Made by a program: the position numbers and the translations under genes
Part shown: in pieces, positions 1-6,550 of the stretch
How positions within the stretch are numbered: position 1 is the stretch's first letter
How the letters are laid out: each line of letters begins with the position of its first letter
Origin: Caryophanales bacterium UBA6879
Lineage (GTDB): Bacteria > Bacillota_I > Bacilli_A > RFN20 > CAG-288
DNA length: 11,084 bases
Direction of reading: 5' to 3'
Assembly: GCA_002449135.1 (NCBI GenBank)
Contig: DKCH01000065.1
Location: forward strand, 18,488-29,571
The notes under the pieces: model-generated
The model's input: only the letters and a program-made list of their open reading frames with translations
Databases searched by the model: none
What the model was told of the DNA's origin: nothing

Positions 1-111
1 GAAGATCCTATTAGTCAAAAAGAAATAAAAAGAAACGAAGCAGTTTATAAATTACAAAAAAATCGTAATCCTTTTGTTGATATTCCTAATTTGGCTGATT
101 TAATTTGGTAG
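1..111 (+). CDS. Endonuclease I family protein, C-terminal end only
   Basis: The window opens inside a gene whose last 36 codons read through in frame 1 to a TAG at 109-111. The tail contains NRNPFVDIPNLADLIW, which closely resembles the C-terminal signature of the endonuclease I family (EndA/Dns-type nucleases, usually written RNPFIDHPE...IW). Family members are non-specific nucleases of the beta-beta-alpha metal type and are usually secreted. The catalytic part and any signal peptide lie left of the window, so activity and export cannot be judged. The next gene starts 30 bp downstream on the same strand, and no hairpin terminator is visible in the gap. Confidence 0.72.
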   Translation, partial: EDPISQKEIKRNEAVYKLQKNRNPFVDIPNLADLIW

Positions 112-120
112 TATTATAAT
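91..120 (+). promoter_or_regulatory. Possible promoter for the nitroreductase gene
   Basis: A perfect TATAAT lies at 115-120, 21 bp before the start codon at 142. TTGGCT at 91-96 could act as a -35 box, matching 4 of 6 consensus bases with an 18 bp spacer, and would sit inside the end of the endonuclease gene. In such AT-rich DNA a chance TATAAT is common, so this is only a candidate. Confidence 0.35.
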
Positions 121-141
121 ATAGTTATCGAGGTATTAAAT

Positions 142-612
142 ATGACAAATAAAGAAGTGCTATCAATTTTTCAAACTAGACATTCTACAAGAGAATATTT
201 AGACAAAATGGTTTCTCAAGAAGATATTGAAACTGTTTTAGAAGCTGCAAACTTAGCTCCTAAAGGTATGAATAGAAAAGCTAGTCATTTTTATGTTTTT
301 AAAAAGGGTGAAGAAAAATATCAAAAATTAGTTGATTTTGCTATTAAACAAATAGGTGATAATCCTTTTTATGAGGCTCCTGTTATTATTTTAGCAACAA
401 TTGATACTTCTATTGCTGTTACTCCTATTCAAGATAGTTCAGTTGCGATGGAAAACATGTTGTTAGCTGGTTGCTTACTTGGTTTAGGTACTTGCTGGAT
501 TAATTCAGTTAGTTTCTTCTTTGATCAAAAGAATTTGGATTTTTTAGCTAGTTTAGGTGTAAACAAAAATTATAAAGTAGTTGCTAGTTGCATTTTAGGT
601 TATAAAAAGTAA
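142..612 (+). CDS. Nitroreductase family protein (small FMN-dependent oxidoreductase)
   Basis: This 156-residue protein has the layout of a short nitroreductase. RHSTREY (residues 13-19) is the N-terminal Arg/Ser-Arg segment that contacts FMN phosphate, APKGMN (39-44) is the following FMN loop, and QDSSVAMENMLLAGCLLGLG (from about 97) with TCWI is the helix and turn forming the dimer and flavin site. The protein ends in the usual hydrophobic strand, SCILGY. Members use NAD(P)H to reduce nitro compounds, quinones or related electrophiles; the substrate cannot be named from sequence. At 156 residues it is shorter than the typical 170-220, mostly in the middle region. GAGGT at 130-134, 7 bp before the ATG, supports the start. 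The next gene begins on the base after this stop, so the two flavoproteins are probably cotranscribed. Confidence 0.88.
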   Translation: MTNKEVLSIFQTRHSTREYLDKMVSQEDIETVLEAANLAPKGMNRKASHFYVFKKGEEKYQKLVDFAIKQIGDNPFYEAPVIILATIDTSIAVTPIQDSSVAMENMLLAGCLLGLGTCWINSVSFFFDQKNLDFLASLGVNKNYKVVASCILGYKK

Positions 613-1749
613 ATGACTTATCTTTTTATAGGAGCCGGACCTAGCAATATAATTTCAAGTTATTTAATAAAAAAAAGAAAACCAGAATCTAAAGTTATAA
701 TTTTAGAAGGTAGTAATAAACCTTTAAAAAGAATATTAGTAAGTGGAAATGGACGTTGTAATTTTTTTAACAAGAATCTCTTAGATTTTAAAAAACTTGA
801 AAATAAAGTTAATAATTACCTTAAATTTTTAGAATTCTTTAAAAATGTTAATGCTGATGACTTTTTAACTTTATTAAAAGAAGATTTTAATTTTAATTAT
901 TTTCATGATGAAGAAGGAAGAATGTATCCTTTTTCTAATTTAGCTACTTCATTATTTCAAGTGTTGCTTACTAAAAGTAAAGAGATAGGAGTAGAAATAA
1001 TTTTAGATTCTTTAGTTAAAAAAATTGATAGTTCTAAAAAGGTTGTTTTTACTAAAGATAAAACCTATTCTTATGATAAATTAATAATAGCCACTGGTGG
1101 TTTAGCTTATGATCGTTTAAGTTTAAATGTGTTACCTTTACTTAATGATTTAAATTTAAAATATGAATCTTTTACTAGTGGGTTAGCACCTTTAATTGTT
1201 AAAGAAAAAATCTTTAATTTTATAGTAGGATCACGTTTAAAAGGAAATTTAACTTTATATAAAAATGAAAAAATAATTCATCAGGAAGAAGGGGAATTAT
1301 TATTTAAAAAAGATGGATTATCTGGAATTTGTATTTTTAATTGCTCGTTCTTTTTTAAGGAAGGTGAAAACTTTAAAATTGTTTTTAATCCTTTAATCCA
1401 TTCTAATGTAAATCTTACTTTTGATGGTAGTAAAAATTTTGAAGAATTAGAAGGTACTTTTAATGAAAATATTTTAAAGTTTTTAAAAGTTGTTATTAAT
1501 AAAAATAGATTTACTTATAATGATATTTTAAAAGCTTTTACTTTTACTCCTTTTAAGAAATATCCTTTAAAGGATGCGCAGATTTCCTTAGGTGGTGTTC
1601 TTTTAAATCAATTAAATGATGATTTTTCTTTGAAAAGTAATAAGGATATTTATTTAGCTGGTGAACTTATTAATTTGCACGCTGTTTGTGGTGGATATAA
1701 TTTAGGTTTGGCTTTTTTAAGTGGTTTTAAATTAGGTAATTCTTTGTAA
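613..1749 (+). CDS. BaiN/RdsA (HI0933-like) family NAD(P)/FAD-dependent oxidoreductase, divergent
   Basis: This 378-residue flavoprotein carries the hallmarks of the HI0933/BaiN family. They are an N-terminal Rossmann loop GAGPSN (7-12) with acidic E32 after the second strand, SGNGRCNFFN (44-53), EGRMYPFSN (101-109), GELLFKKDGLSGI (227-239), AQISLGGV (322-329) and the FAD-binding end LAGELINLHAVCGGYNLGLA (348-367). Family members bind FAD. BaiN of Clostridium scindens reduces bile-acid intermediates, but most members have no assigned substrate, so I give no reaction. Two features are unusual: the third glycine of GxGxxG is Asn12, and the usual GG-x-SYPxTGSTGDG stretch after the ATGG motif is replaced by GGLAYDRLSLN (162-172). 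The ATG follows the nitroreductase TAA directly, with no strong ribosome binding site, which suggests translational coupling. Confidence 0.85.
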   Translation: MTYLFIGAGPSNIISSYLIKKRKPESKVIILEGSNKPLKRILVSGNGRCNFFNKNLLDFKKLENKVNNYLKFLEFFKNVNADDFLTLLKEDFNFNYFHDEEGRMYPFSNLATSLFQVLLTKSKEIGVEIILDSLVKKIDSSKKVVFTKDKTYSYDKLIIATGGLAYDRLSLNVLPLLNDLNLKYESFTSGLAPLIVKEKIFNFIVGSRLKGNLTLYKNEKIIHQEEGELLFKKDGLSGICIFNCSFFFKEGENFKIVFNPLIHSNVNLTFDGSKNFEELEGTFNENILKFLKVVINKNRFTYNDILKAFTFTPFKKYPLKDAQISLGGVLLNQLNDDFSLKSNKDIYLAGELINLHAVCGGYNLGLAFLSGFKLGNSL

Positions 1750-1799
1750 TTTAGTTTTAGAATATATTATTACACCTTATATTTTTACTATATTCTTTG

Positions 1800-1805
1800 T
1801 ATAAT
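1800..1805 (+). promoter_or_regulatory. -10 box very close to the start codon (possible leaderless transcript)
   Basis: A perfect TATAAT at 1800-1805 lies only 7 bp before the ATG at 1813. A start site 6-8 bp downstream of this box would fall on or next to the A of the ATG. No convincing -35 box lies 16-18 bp upstream (about 1777-1783 reads CTTATAT). The only Shine-Dalgarno-like string, AAGG at 1809-1812, touches the start codon and is too close to work. Either this is a leaderless start or the gene is read from further upstream. Confidence 0.35.
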
Positions 1806-1812
1806 TTTAAGG

Positions 1813-2898
1813 ATGTTAGAACATAAGAGCGATTTTGGAAAACTTGATTTAGAGTTTTTACAACAAATTATCGATGCCACTAAGGAAGTGGTTATTAAAA
1901 GAATTCATAAGACTTCTTTGTCTAATTTTACTATTTCTTCTATTGCTATTTGTTCACGTCTTTATTATTACTATTTTATGAATGATTGCTTAACAGAAGA
2001 AAGAAAAATTGCAAAGTTTAATTCTATTAATTTGAATGAATCTGCTAATGTTATTGCTGATATTACTTATGAAATAATTAATCAAAGAAACAAAACTTTA
2101 AATTCAGGGATAAATGCATTTTCTGAGCTTTCTTTTACAATTGAAGCAACTTTGGTTTTTTATATTAACTTAATTGAGCCTTTTTCTAAAACTAATCCAT
2201 ATGAGTCTTTAATGCCAGATATGTTTTTAAAAGTCTTTAGACAGGCTTTAGGCTTACTTAGAATGCTTAATTTGGATTTAGCTAGTGAAGGATATTCTAA
2301 TTGGAGAACCTTACATGAAGCAGAATGTGTCATTAAATTATTAGTAGAAGGGGGAGAACCTTTACAAAAAGTTTATTTAAGACATATTGATTATAATTCT
2401 GCTTTTAGAAATGGTTTATCTTCAAAAGAAGAGACAGATAAAATATTTGTAGAAATTAAGGCAAATATGGCTAAACATGGTCTAAAGAGTAAGGATATGA
2501 AAAAATACATCGAATATGGTTTTTTATATGCTTGTAAGACATATGATGAATCAAATGTTGATTATAAGTTAAATTTTAGAAATGGTTTACAAAAAGCTGC
2601 TAGATTAGAAGAGTATAATGCCTGGTATGAAATGGCTTCTGAAATGGCCCATTCTTCTCCAATTTTCTTTTATTCTAATACTGCTTTTTTTGCGGATTTA
2701 ACTGCTGTTAATTTAACTGATATTACTTTAAGATTAATAAATTATTTTGAAGAGTATCTTAAGTCAAATACTAAAATTTCTTATCATGGAAAAGAATTAG
2801 AAAAGGATATGTTAATTAAAAACTTGGAAGCTCAAACAAAATTGGGTGATGATAAGTTTTATACTAAATATAAAGATTATTTAAACGATGAAGAATAG
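1813..2898 (+). CDS. DUF5677-like protein of unknown function
   Basis: This is a 361-residue, mostly alpha-helical soluble protein with no signal peptide. The central part, SNWRTLHEAECVIKLL (162-177), followed by a YLRHIDYN helix and later by EYNAWYEMASEMAHSS (267-282), resembles the R-x3-E ... H layout of DUF5677, where an Arg/Glu helix and a downstream His recur. No catalytic activity is established for the family, so I assign none. The N-terminal 110 residues show no domain I recognise. The start at 1813 is the only ATG that keeps this length; the next in-frame Met is about 55 residues in. The gene overlaps the next by 11 bp, so it is probably cotranscribed with the methyltransferase. Codon use matches the flanking native genes, so I do not regard it as recently acquired. 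The domain name rests on motif recall. Confidence 0.6.
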   Translation: MLEHKSDFGKLDLEFLQQIIDATKEVVIKRIHKTSLSNFTISSIAICSRLYYYYFMNDCLTEERKIAKFNSINLNESANVIADITYEIINQRNKTLNSGINAFSELSFTIEATLVFYINLIEPFSKTNPYESLMPDMFLKVFRQALGLLRMLNLDLASEGYSNWRTLHEAECVIKLLVEGGEPLQKVYLRHIDYNSAFRNGLSSKEETDKIFVEIKANMAKHGLKSKDMKKYIEYGFLYACKTYDESNVDYKLNFRNGLQKAARLEEYNAWYEMASEMAHSSPIFFYSNTAFFADLTAVNLTDITLRLINYFEEYLKSNTKISYHGKELEKDMLIKNLEAQTKLGDDKFYTKYKDYLNDEE

Positions 2899-4237
2899 AG
2901 AAATAAACGCTACAGCTGTAGCTATAGATGATAATGGTAAAGGTTTAGTTCGTTTTGAAGATAAAACGATTTTTGTTGATAATTTATTACCAGGTGAAAA
3001 AGCTGAAATAAAATTATCTTATGCTTTTAATACTTTGAAAGAAGCAAAAGTAATTAAAAGATTTAATGATTCAAAATTCCGCGTAAAACCTAAATGTAAA
3101 TATTATGAATCTTGTGGTGGTTGTAATTTAATGCATCTTTGTTATGCTCAACAATTAATTTATAAACAAGAAAAAGTAAAGAATTTATTACACAAATTTG
3201 CCCATTTAGATTTTGAGGTAAGTCCTACTATTGGAATGGAGAATCCTTATAATTATCGTAATAAGATTCAAGTTCCAGTGGGAAAAGACAAAAAAGGAAA
3301 TATTATTACAGGTTTCTTTGAAGAAAACACTCATAAAATTGTTTCTAACGATAATTGTTTAGTTCAAGATGAAAGAGCAAGTGAAGTAATTAAAGCTTTT
3401 AAATCCTTAATGGAAAAGTATCATATTGAACCATATGATGAAGATAAAAGAACTGGTTTAATAAGGCATTTAATTATTAAAACTAGCTTAAATTATAAGC
3501 AAGTAATGGTTGTAATAGTTACAGCTGTAGATGAGTTTAAAGGGAGAAAAAATCTCGCTTTAGAATTAATTAAAAAATGTCCATTGGTTACTACTGTTGT
3601 TCAAAATTATAATCCTCGTAAAACAAATGTTATTTTAGGAGAAAAAGAAAGAATTTTATACGGAACAGGTAAAATCAAAGATTCTATTTTTGACCTTACT
3701 TTTTTAATTTCAAGTAAATCATTTTATCAAACTAACCCTTATCAAGTAGAGAAGCTTTATCAAAAAGCTATTGAATTAGCTAACTTAACTAAGGAAGATG
3801 TAGTTTTAGATGCTTATTCTGGAACAGGTACTATAGGTTTATGTGCAAGTAAATATGTTAAGGAAGTTACATTAGTAGAGCTTGTAAAAGAAGCGTATTT
3901 AGATGGCTTAAAAAATAAAGAATTTAATAAGATTACTAATGCTAATTTTATTAATGAAGATTGCACTAATTATATGCTTAAAAATAAGGAAGAAAAACAT
4001 TTTGATGTTATTTTCCTTGATCCACCTAGAAAAGGTTCTACTGTCGAATTCTTAAGTGCATTAAAAGAAATAAAACCAAGTAGAGTAGTATATGTTTCTT
4101 GTAATCCAGTGACTTTAGCTAGGGATTTAACTTATCTTTTAGATCAGTATGAAGTTAAAGCTGTTGTTCCTGTAGATATGTTTCCTCATACTAGCCATGT
4201 GGAGACGGTGGTGTTGCTTAGTCGCAAAAACGGCTGA
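2888..4237 (+). CDS. rlmD: 23S rRNA (uracil-C5)-methyltransferase, RlmD/RlmCD family
   Basis: This 449-residue enzyme uses S-adenosylmethionine to methylate C5 of uracil in 23S rRNA. It has an N-terminal TRAM-type RNA-binding domain (about 1-57). Four cysteines, C70, C76, C79 and C157 (C-x5-C-x2-C ... C), match the spacing of the [4Fe-4S] ligands of E. coli RlmD. The SAM site is DAYSGTGTIGL (308-318), followed by LDPPRKGS (377-384). VSCNP supplies the catalytic nucleophile C405, and FPHTSHVETV (432-441) carries the general-base Glu439. In Bacillus one homologue (RlmCD) methylates both U747 and U1939, so the exact target is open. The ATG lies inside the preceding gene. The last 13 codons are far richer in G and C than the rest, and the degraded foreign island begins right after the stop. 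Confidence 0.93.
   Translation: MKNREINATAVAIDDNGKGLVRFEDKTIFVDNLLPGEKAEIKLSYAFNTLKEAKVIKRFNDSKFRVKPKCKYYESCGGCNLMHLCYAQQLIYKQEKVKNLLHKFAHLDFEVSPTIGMENPYNYRNKIQVPVGKDKKGNIITGFFEENTHKIVSNDNCLVQDERASEVIKAFKSLMEKYHIEPYDEDKRTGLIRHLIIKTSLNYKQVMVVIVTAVDEFKGRKNLALELIKKCPLVTTVVQNYNPRKTNVILGEKERILYGTGKIKDSIFDLTFLISSKSFYQTNPYQVEKLYQKAIELANLTKEDVVLDAYSGTGTIGLCASKYVKEVTLVELVKEAYLDGLKNKEFNKITNANFINEDCTNYMLKNKEEKHFDVIFLDPPRKGSTVEFLSALKEIKPSRVVYVSCNPVTLARDLTYLLDQYEVKAVVPVDMFPHTSHVETVVLLSRKNG
4196..4237 (+). other. Candidate element attachment/junction segment at the 3' end of the methyltransferase gene
   Basis: Bases 4199-4237 contain 21 G or C in 39, whereas the codons just before are strongly AT-rich (ACT, CCT, GTA, GAT). 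The coding sense stays conserved (HVETVVLLS), so this looks like a replaced gene end rather than random change. The 3' end of this gene family (rum) is a known insertion site for integrative elements and prophages in streptococci. I see no second copy of the segment in the window and no recombinase gene, so the limits of any element are unknown. Confidence 0.4.
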
Positions 4238-4252
4238 AAATAGCTAAAAATC

Positions 4253-4300
4253 GATAAAAATTGATGGATTTCCTTCTTTCTAAAAATGGAAAACAAAGAC
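4253..4300 (+). pseudogene. Degraded 3' end of an abiEi gene (first remnant)
   Basis: Starting 15 bp after the methyltransferase stop, this stretch matches the 3' end of the abiEi pseudogene near 6332-6420 in a series of blocks separated by deletions. Shared pieces are GATAAAAA, ATGGATTTCC, AAATGGAA and an ATGAATTT just at the boundary. Its counterpart encodes the DFLFRYARMR and MEENVYTILEAMNFDD tail of the antitoxin. It codes for nothing intact here. Its value is in showing that the first remnant spans an abiEi/abiEii junction, so two abiE copies once lay in this region. Confidence 0.5.
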
Positions 4301-4330
4301 ATGAATTTGTTCTCGATAAGGGTGAGGAAT

Positions 4331-4400
4331 ATAGCGAAGAAGAAGGGAATCAGTGTAAACGTCGTCTATTCGAGGTATTTCTTTGACTGCTTCCTGAAGA
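4331..4400 (+). repeat. Direct repeat, copy 1 (abiEii 5' coding segment)
   Basis: This 70 bp segment equals 6456-6525 at 69 of 70 positions; the exception is C4394 against T6519. Weaker homology continues on both sides (about 4253-4441 against 6332-6566) with gaps. The two copies are 2125 bp apart in the same orientation and flank the ATPase gene and the abiEi pseudogene. They could support deletion or duplication of the intervening DNA by homologous recombination. Confidence 0.95.
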
Positions 4401-4405
4401 AGCTT

Positions 4406-4425
4406 TCCACATCTTTTTATGTGGA
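4406..4425 (+). other. Perfect 7 bp inverted repeat within abiEii copy 1
   Basis: TCCACAT (4406-4412) and ATGTGGA (4419-4425) are exact inverted repeats with a six-base loop CTTTTT. The equivalent positions in the second abiEii copy (6531-6550) also form a 7 bp stem although the sequence differs. It lies about 105 bases inside the coding frame. Confidence 0.6.
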
Positions 4426-4441
4426 TAAGTTCGTCTTTTAA

Positions 4442-4558
4442 AAACTGATTATCTATATTTGAGTTAACGTTGCAGATATTTAATAAATAGAAAAAATTGC
4501 TACAATAACTAAGAAATAACAATGATGTAGTGTATAATAATAGTATAGGAGGTGAATC
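4442..4558 (+). promoter_or_regulatory. Upstream region of the ATPase gene
   Basis: This AT-rich spacer joins the first abiEii fragment to the ATPase gene. TATAAT at 4533-4538 is a good -10 candidate, 20 bp before the start codon, but no convincing -35 box lies 16-18 bp upstream (4509-4515 reads CTAAGAA). A strong ribosome binding site, AGGAGGTG at 4547-4554, sits 4 bp before the ATG at 4559. No terminator-like hairpin was found here. Confidence 0.45.
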
Positions 4559-5788
4559 ATGAAACTGTACAAACGGGAAAAGTATTTGTCTAAGATGCGT
4601 GCGTTTTTTCATGATGACGACCTTGTTAAAGTGATAACCGGGATACGCAGATGCGGGAAATCCAGCCTCATGCAAACAATAGTGGAAGAACTCAAAGATG
4701 GTGACGTTGCGGAGAGCAACATCATTTACATCGACCTTGATAAACGTGGATACAGAAACATCCGAAGCGCGGAGCAGCTGGACGCATTGATTGAATCCGC
4801 CGCACAAGCGGAAGGGATGAAATACCTTTTCATAGACGAAATCCAGAACGTTGAGGGCTTTGAAGAGGTGATAAACGGGTTCAGGTCGGAGGGCGGCTAT
4901 TCGATTTTTATAACGGGTTCCAATTCCTATTTGCTCAGTGGGGAGCTCGTGACGAAACTGACCGGCAGATATCTTGAATTCGAAATGTATCCGCTGACAT
5001 TTGACGAATATGAGGACATGAAGAGATTTTATGGGCACGACATCAACGCCAATGCTGAAATAGAGTTGAATAGCTACATTTTGGAAGGTGGATTTCCGCG
5101 AGCCATCAAAATCGACAGCCTTTCGGATAAGCGCACCTACGTGAAGGGAATCATCGATGAGATCTTCGAAAAAGATATTAAGAGAAGGGTGAAAATCAAA
5201 GACGTTCAGTCCTTTGAGCTGGTTCGAAATTATATCATCAACAATTTTGGCGCGACGACGAGCATCAACAGCCTCCACGAAGCGCTTCTCAAAAATGGCT
5301 TGACCATCAGCCGTGCGACGGTGACCCGGTATATAAAGACGCTGGTTGACGCGAAGATTTTGTACGAATGCAGAAGGTTCGACATGAAGTCAAAAAAAAC
5401 ACTTTCAGGAGAGCAGAAGTATTACGTCGCCGACTTGAGCTTTTACTACGCGATGAACACGGACAACCGGATCAATTACGGGCCGACGCTAGAGAACATC
5501 GTGTATCTGTACGCCAGAAGCCTTGATTACGCGGTAAGCGTTGGGCGCGTCGGAAAGTTGGAATGCGACTTCATCCTCAGAGACAGCAACATGGACTATT
5601 CCTATGTGCAGGTGGCCTATAAGATGCTGCAAAGCAAAGACACGGAAGACAGGGAATACAAGCCATTGGAGGGCATACGGGACAATTATAGAAAATATGT
5701 CATGACAACTGACTATATGCTGCAAAAGAGAAATGGCATTATTCATGTCAACCTGATGGATTTTATAAGCAAAGGCAAGCGCTTTTAA
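4559..5788 (+). CDS. ATP-binding protein, AAA_14 plus DUF4143 family
   Basis: This 409-residue protein is a P-loop ATPase of the common AAA_14/DUF4143 type. The Walker A motif is GIRRCGKS (28-35) and Walker B is YLFIDEIQ (89-96), followed by FITGSNSYLLSG (118-129), a sensor-1-like strand. PLTFDEY (145-151) starts the DUF4143 half, which includes a winged-helix-like stretch around 235-270. It ends in a possible nuclease-like fold with ECDFIL (335-340) and YVQVAYK (349-355), where a PD-(D/E)xK core is expected but the Lys position is not clear. Family members are common in gut bacteria, often near mobile DNA, and have no settled function. The AGGAGGTG site fixes the start. The gene is intact and much richer in G and C than the flanking native genes, which indicates transfer. 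It lies between two broken abiE remnants. Confidence 0.88.
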   Translation: MKLYKREKYLSKMRAFFHDDDLVKVITGIRRCGKSSLMQTIVEELKDGDVAESNIIYIDLDKRGYRNIRSAEQLDALIESAAQAEGMKYLFIDEIQNVEGFEEVINGFRSEGGYSIFITGSNSYLLSGELVTKLTGRYLEFEMYPLTFDEYEDMKRFYGHDINANAEIELNSYILEGGFPRAIKIDSLSDKRTYVKGIIDEIFEKDIKRRVKIKDVQSFELVRNYIINNFGATTSINSLHEALLKNGLTISRATVTRYIKTLVDAKILYECRRFDMKSKKTLSGEQKYYVADLSFYYAMNTDNRINYGPTLENIVYLYARSLDYAVSVGRVGKLECDFILRDSNMDYSYVQVAYKMLQSKDTEDREYKPLEGIRDNYRKYVMTTDYMLQKRNGIIHVNLMDFISKGKRF

Positions 5789-5870
5789 GTGAAGAATCCG
5801 CTCGTTTGAAGCACGCCAAAAACGATTTTTAAAGAAGCTGCCGATTCAGAAAAAACACAGTTGGCTTGGA

Positions 5871-6429
5871 ATGATGATGAAGGTCGGGGAAGGAAGCATA
5901 TCTAGAAGAGAAGCAATAGCAATGGCATTCCGCTGGCGGCTTTCGTAAGGTACGTCAGCTCCAATTGTCTTGTCAAAATCAGGCGCGGCGTGTACGCAAA
6001 GGATGATGCTGTGGACGACCTCTTTCAGCTTCAGAGAAGGTATCAAAGGATAGTGTATTCCGGCTTGACCGACAGGATTATGAATTTTATTGAGTTCACA
6101 CTTCCGAAGAGATACCGGGTGAGAAAAGAAAGCGTCAACCCTAATGCCGTTTGTCACATTGAGAATAATGTCGAGCTCTTTAATCTAGGGAATGTTGGCG
6201 CCCGGACTATGTTCGGAAACGAAGTTATTTGTTACTCAAGAGAGAAAATGATAGTCGAGATGATACGGAAGAGGGACGATTACTATTCGGAGCTTTTCCT
6301 CAAGGCAGTGAAAACATTCTTTAAAGGAAAGGATAAAAAGATATGGATTTCCTCTTCAGATACGCAAGGATGAGGTAAATGGAAGAGAATGTGTATACGA
6401 TTCTGGAGGCCATGAATTTTGATGATTAA
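5871..6429 (+). pseudogene. abiEi: abiEi antitoxin gene, broken by frameshifts, a deletion and a stop
   Basis: Pieces in three frames join into one AbiEi-type antitoxin, the winged-helix repressor and antidote partner of AbiEii. The first frame, from one of three consecutive ATGs at 5871, gives KVGEGSISRREAIAM. After a shift near 5921 the second frame reads GIPLAAFVRYVSSNCLVKI, then RRGVYAKDD and DDLFQLQRRYQRIVYS. At 6061/6062 it jumps to GLTDRI; relatives have about eight residues like HETALYLH between, so an in-frame deletion is likely. The frame runs through RYRVRKESVNPNAV and ICYSREKMIVEMIRKRD, shifts again near 6342, and ends with DFLFRYARMR, an in-frame TAA (6376-6378) and MEENVYTILEAMNFDD (stop 6427-6429). 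The final stop overlaps the abiEii start at 6422, the usual operon arrangement. At least four lesions make function very unlikely. The N-terminus upstream of 5871 is uncertain. Confidence 0.78.
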
Positions 6430-6455
6430 CAGAGATTCGCTCTCGGGAATGGAAC

Positions 6456-6525
6456 ATAGCGAAGAAGAAGGGAATCAGTGTAAACGTCGTCTATTCGAGG
6501 TATTTCTTTGACTGCTTCTTGAAGA
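6456..6525 (+). repeat. Direct repeat, copy 2 (abiEii 5' coding segment)
   Basis: Partner of the repeat at 4331-4400, with one mismatch in 70 bases. Beyond 6525 the copies diverge clearly (for example KISVSPYAEKF-like here against KLSTSFYVDKF in copy 1). The central block may therefore have been equalised by recent recombination between two older, diverged abiEii genes. Confidence 0.95.
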
Positions 6526-6530
6526 GGATT

Positions 6531-6550
6531 TCTGTATCTCCTTATGCAGA
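6531..6550 (+). other. 7 bp inverted repeat within abiEii copy 2
   Basis: TCTGTAT (6531-6537) and ATGCAGA (6544-6550) can pair over 7 bp with one G-T wobble and a six-base loop. Two pairs are changed on both sides compared with copy 1 (C-G to T-A and A-T to G-C), so pairing is kept while sequence is not. Confidence 0.5.

Larger units (their letters stand above)
4301..4441 (+). pseudogene. abiEii: Truncated abiEii toxin gene, first copy (N-terminal 46 codons)
   Basis: Read from ATG 4301, this gives 46 codons ending in TAA at 4439-4441. The reading begins MNLFSIRVRNIAKKKG and continues ISVNVVYSRYFFDCFL, the N-terminal helix of AbiEii nucleotidyltransferase-type toxins. Full members run to about 250-300 residues, so most of the enzyme, including the G(S/L)-x9-DxD nucleotidyltransferase motif, is missing. 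Homology to the second copy stops where KFVLKGG would follow: here KFVF is cut by the stop. Bases 4331-4400 match 6456-6525 with one difference. The first ten codons look shifted and restored relative to the expected start sequence (apparent one-base loss and gain). I infer a dead fragment left by recombination, although its short frame is open. Confidence 0.7.

Noticed and set aside
4280..5278. Minus-strand 332-codon open frame opposite the ATPase gene
   Set aside because: It is antisense to the ATPase gene, which has clear Walker motifs and a strong ribosome binding site. Its start lacks such a site and the translation shows no domain.
5813..5831. AAAAA-CGA-TTTTT hairpin after the ATPase gene as a terminator
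   Set aside because: Five A-T pairs with a three-base loop are too weak and arise easily; it may be part of the degraded abiEi start.
5846..6157. Minus-strand frame opposite the abiEi pseudogene
   Set aside because: The plus strand carries recognisable AbiEi sequence in pieces; the minus frame shows nothing known.
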